Source: Lachnospiraceae bacterium (GTDB taxonomy: Bacteria > Bacillota > Clostridia > Lachnospirales > Lachnospiraceae). From it: DNA of 5,299 nucleotides. Position numbers and translations under genes: made by a program. The notes below the pieces were generated by a model, which was not told the origin of the DNA, did no database searches, and saw nothing but the letters and a program-made list of their open reading frames with translations. Below are positions 1-5,220 of the stretch, in pieces (position 1 is the first letter of the stretch; every line of letters begins with the position of its first letter). Location: the NCBI GenBank assembly GCA_017404585.1, contig JAFRCB010000072.1, positions 1 to 5,299 of the forward strand. Reading direction: 5' to 3'.

Positions 1-2
1 AC

Positions 3-3000
3 TTTGCCGATGCTGGTTGGATCATTCCTCTGCAGGGCGGAAAAAATGAAGGCGCTCCGGTCCTTCGGACAGAGCAGAAGCTGAAGAACATGCGGATCGA
101 GGGAGCTTATCTGTATGTTACTGCGATGGGTGTATATAACGCTTACATAAACGGTGAGAAGGTCCTCGGCCCGAACGGCACGGAGTACCTGATGGCGCCC
201 GGCTGGACCGACTATAATTCTTATGTCAACTATCAGACATATGATGTTACGGATATGATCGGCGGACGGTTCCGCGGCGGCGACGTCGTCATCGGAATCG
301 AACTCGGCAACGGCTGGTATGCGGGGGAAATCGGCAGGCTGGCCAACTATGGGCCGGCTTTCGGTCCCGACAATGCTGCAAATGAACTCGGGGCTATAGC
401 AAGGCTCATGATCCGCTATGCCGACGGTACAACTCAGGTGGTCACTACCGATGAGAACAACTGGTACTCGAGCACAGACAGTCCGACCAGGTCCAATGAT
501 CTCTATTCCGGCGAAATATATGACGGCGTCGTCGTTGAGAGGGCGAAGGGCTGGAACGAGCCGGATTATAAGATGGGCGTTGCAGCCTGGAACGGAGTGG
601 AGGCGGGCGAGTACCGCGGCGATCTCAGATCCTCTCAGACAGGTCTTATCCGTGTAGCCGATGAGCTTGAGCGCGAACCGGTCAGCGCATATACTTACAA
701 TACTTCTGAAAATGAAACACAGGTAACTTCGGGTACTGACTTCGGAGCAGTGGTCCCGCATGAGGCAGATCCCGAGGATGACATCACACTGACTGCCGGA
801 GATAAACTGATCGTCGATTTTGGTCAGGTCGCGTCCGGTTCCGTCGACATGACAGTGAGCGGAACACCGGGGACTATGATCAATATCCGACACGCGAATA
901 TGCTGAATGACGGCATGTCGAGAGCGAAAACGACGCAGATCTCACCGGATGAGGAAATACTCTCCGCCCGCAGTGAAGTGACGGAATATGACGAGGTGTC
1001 ATTTGAGAACACACCCCTGATCGGATCTTTGGATGAGGACAGTAATGAGGAACTGCCCGTCAGCTCAACCGAAGAAGAGCAGTATGAGGATGCAATTGTC
1101 GGCTCTACCGAGGAAGAGCAGTATGAAGACGCAGTAGTCGGTTCTTCTGAAGAAGAACAGTACGAAGAAACGACTGTCGGTTCCTCGGAAGAAGAGCAGT
1201 ACGAGGATGAGTCAGACGGCTTAGCGGCAGAAGAACAGTCCGGCGATGAAGCTGACGGTCCTGCCGGAGAAGGGCAGTACGAAGATGAAACTGCCGGCTC
1301 ATCGGAAGAAGAACAGTACGAAGAAGGGACTTCTCCGGAAGCTTCGGACGCTGCCGAATCCGGTCCGTCGGATACCGAATCCGGGCTTGCGGCAGCGGAT
1401 ACGTCCGGCGACACGAGTGATGCGGAACTTGCGGCATACCTTGAATCACTCCTTCGTGAAAATGAAGTCGATACGACCGGTCCAAGAGGATCTCTGTATA
1501 TCGGCGATTACGGCAATGCGTCCGCAACTGATATCTACCGTATCGGTACGGAGAAGGATGAGAGATACCGCTCAGTTTTTACCTATCAGGGTTTCCGCTA
1601 CGTCGAGATTACAGCGGATGCGGACATAACCATTAAAAAGATTTCAGCAGCCACATACACAAGCCTGGGTGCAAGGACCGGCCATATTGAGACTGACAAT
1701 GAGCAGGTGAACCGACTGTTCGAGAACGCGGCATGGAGCCAGCTCTCATCGTCACTCTCTGTCCCGGTGGACAGTCCGCACAGCGATGCGCGCACCGCCT
1801 ACACCGCAGACGCGGAAGTGTTCTCGGTGACCGGCCTTTACAATTTTGATTCGTATGCCTTCTACAATAACTATGTGGATATTCTTGCGGATGGGGATAA
1901 GGGTATCGAGGCGCCTAATGCAAATGCAGCCATCAGCCGGATGAAGGCTGCAGGCTACGGTGACGCAGTGATCATTATTCCGTGGCAGATTTACCAGCAG
2001 ACCGGTGACACAACTCTCATTGAGAAGTATTTCAATGAGATGGACAGCTACATGGATACAGTCAGTCAGCAGGGGTACGACACAGGCATACTTGCGGAGC
2101 GTCTCGGTATACGCGGAGCTTCCCTGCAGTGTGTCAATCAGATCTACCGCCTGTACACGTCTCTGATCATGCAGCTCATGGCCCAGCTGAACGGCAGCGG
2201 CAGCAAGCTCGGCAAGTATCAGCAGATGTTCGGACAGGGCCGGGAGGCCTTTATCGAGAAATATGTGGATGTGAGCGGCAATATCCTGTCCTCGACGGCG
2301 GACGGGGTGACACGCGCGGCTGACGGAAGCGCTGTCATTGACAATTCTCAGACTGCCATTATATGGGCGCTCAAGCTGTCCCTCTATAATACGGCTGAAC
2401 AGAGAGATCATATGCTGGGTCTCATCGCCTCGGATTTCAGGAACACGAACCATGCAATGAGGACCGGAGAGCCTGAGAATTCTCTGACGATCGGTATCAC
2501 GGATCTGCATGTGCTTCTGCCGGTGCTCTCGGACAACGGCCAGACGGATTTAGCCTATGAGATACTTCTGAGACTCGGTGAGGATTCCTGGCTGAGCGAG
2601 GTAGAAAACGATGCCACCACCATGTGGAACAGGAGCAGCGCTTACACGAAGGATGGCGGTTTCGATGAATCCGGAGAGCTTTCCTTCAACAGTTATGCGC
2701 AGGGATCATTTGCCGAATGGATGTATCGCTACATGGCCGGAATCACGCAGGATTCATCTGAGCCGGGCTTTTCTAAGATTATTCTCCAGCCGCTTATCGA
2801 CGGTCAGGGAAGAATCAGCCATGTAAAAGGAAGCTTCGACTCACGCTGCGGCACCATTGTCTCCGAGTGGTCAGCGGAAGGCGGCAGGATGACTGAGTAT
2901 AAGTGCAGCATTCCTGCCGGCAGTGAGGCGGTCCTGTACCTGCCGGTCAGTGAAGCGGAAGCGCAGGGCATGAAGCTCATGAAGGGAGCATCCTTCACCG

Positions 3001-3080
3001 AGATTGAGGTGAGGAACGGCATCAAGTGCGCAAAGTTCGAGCTTAGACCGGGTGAGTATGCATTTGCAATCAGCAAATGA
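3..3080 (+). CDS. GH78 alpha-L-rhamnosidase-like protein, probable pseudoenzyme, 5' end outside window
   Basis: The frame is open to the left edge. The 29 codons before the first ATG at 90 already read as GH78 N-domain sequence, so that ATG is internal; 1025 residues are visible. Numbering from that Met: N-terminal jelly-roll about 1-175 (NGWYAGEIG, GEIYDG), concanavalin-like domain about 190-525 (IVDFGQ, FTYQGFRYVEI), (alpha/alpha)6 barrel about 530-885, C-terminal beta domain about 890-996. Active family members hydrolyse terminal alpha-L-rhamnose. Here the family motif DCPQRxERLGWTxD reads DSPHSDARTAYTAD (561-574), so the general acid Glu is Ala567. The WE of the general base reads WN (Asn847), the downstream FNHY reads FNSY (Ser868), and WxDA reads YGDA (623-626). 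Fold residues are kept and there is no frameshift, so I infer a non-catalytic sugar-binding or structural role. An acidic repeat insertion interrupts 277-463. Family assignment is firm; loss of activity is likely; localisation is unknown because the N terminus is missing. Confidence 0.9.
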   Translation, partial: FADAGWIIPLQGGKNEGAPVLRTEQKLKNMRIEGAYLYVTAMGVYNAYINGEKVLGPNGTEYLMAPGWTDYNSYVNYQTYDVTDMIGGRFRGGDVVIGIELGNGWYAGEIGRLANYGPAFGPDNAANELGAIARLMIRYADGTTQVVTTDENNWYSSTDSPTRSNDLYSGEIYDGVVVERAKGWNEPDYKMGVAAWNGVEAGEYRGDLRSSQTGLIRVADELEREPVSAYTYNTSENETQVTSGTDFGAVVPHEADPEDDITLTAGDKLIVDFGQVASGSVDMTVSGTPGTMINIRHANMLNDGMSRAKTTQISPDEEILSARSEVTEYDEVSFENTPLIGSLDEDSNEELPVSSTEEEQYEDAIVGSTEEEQYEDAVVGSSEEEQYEETTVGSSEEEQYEDESDGLAAEEQSGDEADGPAGEGQYEDETAGSSEEEQYEEGTSPEASDAAESGPSDTESGLAAADTSGDTSDAELAAYLESLLRENEVDTTGPRGSLYIGDYGNASATDIYRIGTEKDERYRSVFTYQGFRYVEITADADITIKKISAATYTSLGARTGHIETDNEQVNRLFENAAWSQLSSSLSVPVDSPHSDARTAYTADAEVFSVTGLYNFDSYAFYNNYVDILADGDKGIEAPNANAAISRMKAAGYGDAVIIIPWQIYQQTGDTTLIEKYFNEMDSYMDTVSQQGYDTGILAERLGIRGASLQCVNQIYRLYTSLIMQLMAQLNGSGSKLGKYQQMFGQGREAFIEKYVDVSGNILSSTADGVTRAADGSAVIDNSQTAIIWALKLSLYNTAEQRDHMLGLIASDFRNTNHAMRTGEPENSLTIGITDLHVLLPVLSDNGQTDLAYEILLRLGEDSWLSEVENDATTMWNRSSAYTKDGGFDESGELSFNSYAQGSFAEWMYRYMAGITQDSSEPGFSKIILQPLIDGQGRISHVKGSFDSRCGTIVSEWSAEGGRMTEYKCSIPAGSEAVLYLPVSEAEAQGMKLMKGASFTEIEVRNGIKCAKFELRPGEYAFAISK
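918..1478 (+). other. Acidic low-complexity insertion within the GH78-like protein
   Basis: Residues about 277-463 (numbered from the Met at 90) interrupt the concanavalin-like domain. They fall between a strand ending INIRHANMLNDG and the strand beginning GSLYIGDYGNA, which are normally close together in GH78 proteins. The segment is dominated by Glu, Asp, Ser, Gly and Thr, has almost no large hydrophobics, and should be disordered and strongly negative at neutral pH. It has three parts: a non-repetitive acidic lead-in (277-325), the tandem repeats (326-416), and a Ser/Asp/Ala-rich tail (417-463). Many secreted Lachnospiraceae GH78 proteins have, from memory, only a short Gly/Asp-rich loop here, so the length is unusual. 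Boundaries are approximate. Confidence 0.8.
1065..1337 (+). repeat. Seven tandem 39-bp coding repeats (13-residue acidic unit)
   Basis: The repeat encodes seven units of 13 residues (326-416, from the Met at 90) with consensus SSEEEQYEDxxxG. The Gln of each unit falls at 331, 344, 357, 370, 383, 396 and 409, an exact period of 13 with no indels. Units 1-4 and 7 are the best conserved; unit 5 (LAAEEQSGDEADG) has lost the Tyr and unit 6 (PAGEGQYEDETAG) is partly diverged. The DNA copies differ mostly at synonymous positions (gaa/gag, tat/tac, gat/gac), so the duplication is not recent and the acidic Gln-Tyr core appears to be maintained at the protein level. Confidence 0.92.
3061..3079 (+). repeat. 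Short inverted repeat across the end of the GH78-like gene
   Basis: CATTTGC (3061-3067) and GCAAATG (3073-3079) form a perfect 7-bp inverted repeat with a 5-base loop that includes the last codons and part of the TGA stop. No T run follows, so it is not an intrinsic terminator by itself. It could stabilise the 3' end of the message or be chance. Confidence 0.35.
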
Positions 3081-3131
3081 TTGACGGAAACCAGGTGTAC
3101 TGTTTTGCGCCAAGCCGGTTCAGAACGAGAT

Positions 3132-3151
3132 GCCGCTTGACACTGAGCGGC
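3132..3151. promoter_or_regulatory. Operator-like inverted repeat over the -35 box
   Basis: GCCGCT (3132-3137) and AGCGGC (3146-3151) are perfect 6-base arms around an 8-base centre. The -35 hexamer (3137-3142) overlaps the left arm and centre, so a dimeric protein bound here would block the promoter. It does not match the TGTNA-N7-TNACA pattern of the Bacillus GlnR operator, so I cannot name a regulator. It could also simply fold as a hairpin in read-through RNA from upstream. Confidence 0.4.
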
Positions 3152-3165
3152 GGCGGTCGTACAAT
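3137..3165 (+). promoter_or_regulatory. Sigma-70/sigma-A promoter upstream of glnA
   Basis: A perfect -35 (TTGACA, 3137-3142) is followed by a 17-base spacer and a 5/6 -10 (TACAAT, 3160-3165). Transcription would start near 3172, about 109 bases before the glnA ATG. This is by far the best promoter match in the interval. Its oddity is that a strong terminator starts about 5 bases after the predicted start site. Confidence 0.75.
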
Positions 3166-3176
3166 AAAGTCGGAAC

Positions 3177-3218
3177 GAAGGTGTTTCAGGGTCTGGGACT
3201 CTGGCACCTTCTTTTTTT
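3177..3218 (+). terminator. Strong intrinsic terminator just upstream of glnA
   Basis: The outer stem GAAGGTG (3177-3183) pairs with CACCTTC (3205-3211). The inner stem CAGGGTC (3187-3193) pairs with GACTCTG (3197-3203), with one G-U pair and a TGG loop. The two are separated by a small internal bulge, and seven T (3212-3218) follow directly. The reverse strand has no T run, so it works only in the + direction. It may end transcripts from the GH78-like gene, attenuate glnA transcripts from the promoter at 3137-3165, or both. Confidence 0.88.
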
Positions 3219-3236
3219 AAACCCGGGCATAAAATG

Positions 3237-3265
3237 CGGACCCGACGAGGTCCGTTGTCCGACAA
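3237..3265 (+). promoter_or_regulatory. Paired small hairpins in the glnA leader
   Basis: CGGACC (3237-3242) pairs with GGTCCG (3249-3254), a perfect 6-bp stem with a six-base loop CGACGA. Directly after it, TTGT (3255-3258) pairs with ACAA (3262-3265) around a CCG loop, ending three bases before the Shine-Dalgarno sequence. The six-base loop recalls the two-hexaloop RNA target of ANTAR proteins. However, it lacks the A at loop position 1 and G at position 4, and it follows rather than precedes the terminator, so the resemblance is weak. Confidence 0.35.
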
Positions 3266-3267
3266 TC

Positions 3268-3273
3268 AGGAGG
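3268..3273 (+). promoter_or_regulatory. glnA ribosome binding site
   Basis: A perfect AGGAGG lies 7 bases before the ATG at 3281. It fixes the glnA start and predicts strong translation. Confidence 0.92.
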
Positions 3274-3280
3274 ATATTTT

Positions 3281-4618
3281 ATGGGTCGTTACACTGCGAA
3301 AGACATAGTAAATATGGTCAGGGAGGAGGATGTCGCTTTTATCCGTCTCCAGTTCACGGATATGTTCGGGACATTAAAGAATGTCGCGATTACCCCGGCA
3401 CAGCTTCTCAGGGCTCTCTCCGGCAAAGTCATGTTCAACGGATCTTCTATCGAAGGGTTTGCCCGCATTGAGGAGTCGGATATGTTCCTGGTGCCGGACC
3501 TGGATACATTTGCAATTTTTCCATGGAGGCCGCAGCAGGGCAAGGTCGCGAGAATGATCTGCAATGTCAGGCGTACTGACGGGACGCCGTTCGAGGGCGA
3601 CTCAAGATATATTCTGCAGAAGGCGATCGAGGATGCAGCGGGCGACGGGTATCTCCTCAATGTCGGGACTGAGTGCGAGTTCTTCCTCTTTCAGACAGAC
3701 GATGAAGGGAATCCGACGACGAATACACGGGAGATGGCAGGATACTTTGATTTGGGGCCGATCGACTTCGGGGAGAACGCGAGACGTGACATCGTGCTCA
3801 CGCTGGAAGACATGGGGTTCGAGATCGAGACGAGCCACCACGAGGGGGCCCCGGCCCAGCACGAGGTCGATTTTCACTATGATGAAGCTCTGAAGACGGC
3901 AGACAATATTCAGACCTTCCGTCTGGCTGTCAGAACGATAGCGCGCCAGCACGGTCTGCACGCGACCTTTATGCCGAAGCCCAGAGCGGGTGTGGACGGA
4001 TCAGGCATGCATCTGAACTTTTCCCTGCATGATATGAACGGGAAGAATATATTTGCCAATTCGGACAATCCTGAGGAGATATCAGAGGAAGCCATGTACT
4101 TTATCGGCGGTATCATGAAGCATATTAAGGGGATGAGCGCGATCCTTAATCCGCTGGTCAACTCTTACAAGAGGCTCATCCCGGGCTATGAGGCACCGGT
4201 CTACATTTCATGGGGCGAGCAGAACCGCAGTCCTCTCATCCGCATTCCCTATGCGGATTCGGAGGAGGGCAGGCGCATTGAACTTAGAAGTCCGGATCCG
4301 GCAGCCAATCCTTATCTGGCGCTGGCTGTATGTCTTCGGGCAGGTCTCTGGGGAATACGCAACAAAATCATGCCTCCGTCACCGGTCAGGGGAAATGTTG
4401 CAGCCCTCACGGCGGCAGAGCGCGCGGAGCTGGGCGTAGAACAGCTTCCGGCGACACTGATCGAAGCCCTGAATGAATTTGACAGAGATGAATTTATCAG
4501 GGAAGCTCTCGGACATCACGTGTGCGCCAAGTATGTCGAGGCAAAGAAGAGGGAGTGGGAGGAGTATTCCGAACAGGTCTCCGAGTGGGAGATCAGGCAG
4601 TATCTGAATAAGATCTGA
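3281..4618 (+). CDS. glnA: Type I glutamine synthetase (GSI-alpha)
   Basis: This enzyme makes glutamine from glutamate, ammonia and ATP as a cytoplasmic dodecamer. At 445 residues it is the normal GSI-alpha length. The N-terminal beta-grasp domain spans about 1-105 and the catalytic barrel about 106-445. Landmarks: SSIEGF (55-60) with Arg62, which in the Bacillus enzyme takes part in feedback inhibition by glutamine; metal-site Glu in ECEFF (131-135); SHHEGAPAQHEVDF (185-198); SGMH with metal-site His244; NSYKRLIPGYEAP (294-306) with flap Glu304; NRSPLIRIP (315-323); and RIELRSPDPAANPYL (332-346). The NLYDLP adenylylation segment of GSI-beta is absent, so control is more likely by feedback and transcription. 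The usual FDGSS motif reads FNGSS (Asn53), touching the ammonium site; neighbouring positions also vary (GTECEF for GPECEF, HHEGAP for HHEVAP). The start is fixed by AGGAGG 7 bases upstream. An ANTAR regulator follows after 53 bases. Confidence 0.97.
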   Translation: MGRYTAKDIVNMVREEDVAFIRLQFTDMFGTLKNVAITPAQLLRALSGKVMFNGSSIEGFARIEESDMFLVPDLDTFAIFPWRPQQGKVARMICNVRRTDGTPFEGDSRYILQKAIEDAAGDGYLLNVGTECEFFLFQTDDEGNPTTNTREMAGYFDLGPIDFGENARRDIVLTLEDMGFEIETSHHEGAPAQHEVDFHYDEALKTADNIQTFRLAVRTIARQHGLHATFMPKPRAGVDGSGMHLNFSLHDMNGKNIFANSDNPEEISEEAMYFIGGIMKHIKGMSAILNPLVNSYKRLIPGYEAPVYISWGEQNRSPLIRIPYADSEEGRRIELRSPDPAANPYLALAVCLRAGLWGIRNKIMPPSPVRGNVAALTAAERAELGVEQLPATLIEALNEFDRDEFIREALGHHVCAKYVEAKKREWEEYSEQVSEWEIRQYLNKI

Positions 4619-4649
4619 GGTTCTTTTGTAAAGTAACCTTAAGATTTTT
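4618..4649 (+). terminator. Weak hairpin with T run between glnA and the ANTAR gene
   Basis: AGGTTCTTT (4618-4626) pairs with AAAG plus AACCT (4630-4633, 4635-4639) around a TGT loop with one bulged T. The left arm begins in the last base of the glnA stop codon. A run of five T (4645-4649) follows after a five-base gap. The stem is AT-rich and the T run is offset, so at most I expect a partial terminator or processing site that lowers expression of the downstream regulator relative to glnA. Confidence 0.4.
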
Positions 4650-4658
4650 GATGTGATC

Positions 4659-4664
4659 GGGGGG
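4659..4664 (+). promoter_or_regulatory. G-run ribosome binding site for the receiver-like frame
   Basis: GGGGGG lies 7 bases before the GTG at 4672, a poor but usable Shine-Dalgarno match. An in-frame TGA at 4654-4656 rules out any earlier start, so GTG 4672 is the first plausible start codon. The weak site and GTG start suggest lower translation than glnA. Confidence 0.55.
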
Positions 4665-4671
4665 ACTGCCG

Positions 4672-5004
4672 GTGGTTAATATAATAGTGGTTTTTCGCAA
4701 ATTAGATGACGCGAAGAAGATAAGAAGTATTCTTCAGCGTCACGGATTTACGGTCACCGCATGCTGCAGCACCGGATTGCAGGCAATCGGTCTTTTTGAT
4801 GATCTGAGAAACGGAATTGTGATCTGCGGGTATCAGATGACGGATATGCTGTACACTGAGATTCGGGAGAATCTTCCCGAAGATTTTCAGATGCTGCTGA
4901 TGGCGCGGGAGAACCTTCTGCCCCAGCTGGTGGATAACGATCTGGTATGTCTGCCGATGCCTGCCCGGGCGGGCGACCTCGTGCAGACGGTCGCGATGAT
5001 GTAG
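4672..5004 (+). CDS. Receiver-like N-terminal domain of a split ANTAR regulator
   Basis: This 110-residue frame starts at GTG and ends at TAG. It resembles the N-terminal half of the roughly 190-residue ANTAR response regulators found beside glnA in Lachnospiraceae (NIIVVFRKLDDAKKIRSIL near the start, GIVICGYQMTDMLY at about 48-61, MLLMA at about 74-78). The fold looks like a receiver domain with alternating hydrophobic strands and helices. The phosphorylation residues are missing: no Asp pair after strand 1 (VVFRK), Cys-Gly where the acceptor Asp of strand 3 is expected (IVICGY), and no Lys-Pro after strand 5 (CLPMP). It is therefore a pseudo-receiver, probably sensing by protein contact or ligand. 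The C terminus stops at the domain boundary, and the reading frame continues into an ANTAR domain after the stop. It is probably co-transcribed with glnA. Whether it is stable as a separate protein is unknown. Confidence 0.8.
   Translation: MVNIIVVFRKLDDAKKIRSILQRHGFTVTACCSTGLQAIGLFDDLRNGIVICGYQMTDMLYTEIRENLPEDFQMLLMARENLLPQLVDNDLVCLPMPARAGDLVQTVAMM
5002..5004 (+). other. In-frame amber codon splitting the ANTAR regulator
   Basis: TAG falls between the receiver-like and ANTAR halves, which share one reading frame (4672 and 5011 differ by a multiple of three). Six bases separate it from the GTG at 5011. Removing this one stop would give a single protein of 182 residues, close to the usual family length. 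CAG to TAG is one transition away. Possible explanations are a recent nonsense mutation, a sequencing error, amber readthrough, or a real split with translational restart. Confidence 0.8.
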
Positions 5005-5010
5005 AACGCG

Positions 5011-5220
5011 GTGGAGATCCGGATAAAGAAAAGAAAATCCCGCCCTAAGGCGAGATCAAAAGAGGATAGGGAGGCTCTTTCGGCTGCCAAAGCGCTCCTC
5101 ATGGAAAGAAACAATATGACGGAGCCGGAGGCTCACAGGTATATACAAAAAACAGCGATGGATACGGGAACATCGCTGGTGGAGACAGCCCAGATGGTGC
5201 TGGATCTGTTCAGTCTATAA
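5011..5220 (+). CDS. ANTAR RNA-binding domain protein (C-terminal half of split regulator)
   Basis: The frame encodes 69 residues from a GTG. A basic linker (about 1-19, rich in Lys and Arg) leads into an ANTAR three-helix domain (about 20-69): AKALLMERNNMTEPEAHRYIQ, residues 26-46 with one position conserved per helix turn, then KTAMDTGTSLVETAQMVL. ANTAR domains bind paired RNA hairpins with six-base loops and prevent intrinsic termination. Next to glnA, a role in nitrogen control is the reasonable inference. No Shine-Dalgarno sequence precedes the GTG, so expression would depend on translational restart after the stop at 5002-5004, seven bases upstream, or on readthrough of it. The ANTAR domain itself is complete and free of disruption, so it is probably still under selection or only recently separated. 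Confidence 0.8.
   Translation: MEIRIKKRKSRPKARSKEDREALSAAKALLMERNNMTEPEAHRYIQKTAMDTGTSLVETAQMVLDLFSL

Noticed and set aside
1065..1337. Regular 39-bp repeats as a possible CRISPR array
   Set aside because: The units are contiguous coding repeats with no unique spacers and keep the reading frame.
824..1414. Long serine-rich open frame on the - strand
   Set aside because: It is the antisense of the Glu-rich repeats (gaa/gag read as ttc/ctc, shifted to Ser codons). Low complexity, no ribosome binding site, no family resemblance.
1752..2510. 252-residue open frame on the - strand
   Set aside because: It lies wholly inside the GH78-like catalytic domain, whose + strand translation matches a known family; its own translation shows no recognisable domain.
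3228..3235. Alternative -10 box (TAAAAT, 3230-3235) after the terminator
   Set aside because: No acceptable -35 at 16-18 bases and no TGn extension; far weaker than the promoter at 3137-3165, though it cannot be excluded.
3132..3254. Canonical two-hexaloop ANTAR target in the glnA leader
   Set aside because: The hairpins with six-base loops (3139-3144 GACACT, 3243-3248 CGACGA) lack A at loop position 1 and G at position 4, and they flank the terminator rather than preceding it.
2804..3265. Open frame on the - strand across the intergenic region
   Set aside because: It overlaps the C-terminal GH78 domain and reads backwards through the terminator; composition is that of a shadow frame.
3130..3471. 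Open frame on the + strand overlapping the start of glnA
   Set aside because: It runs through the promoter and terminator and out of phase with the glnA start; no ribosome binding site.
5002..5004. Genome-wide reassignment of TAG to an amino acid
   Set aside because: One codon cannot support it. The other genes use TGA and TAA stops, which is compatible but equally expected under the standard code; kept only as a check within the split-gene finding.
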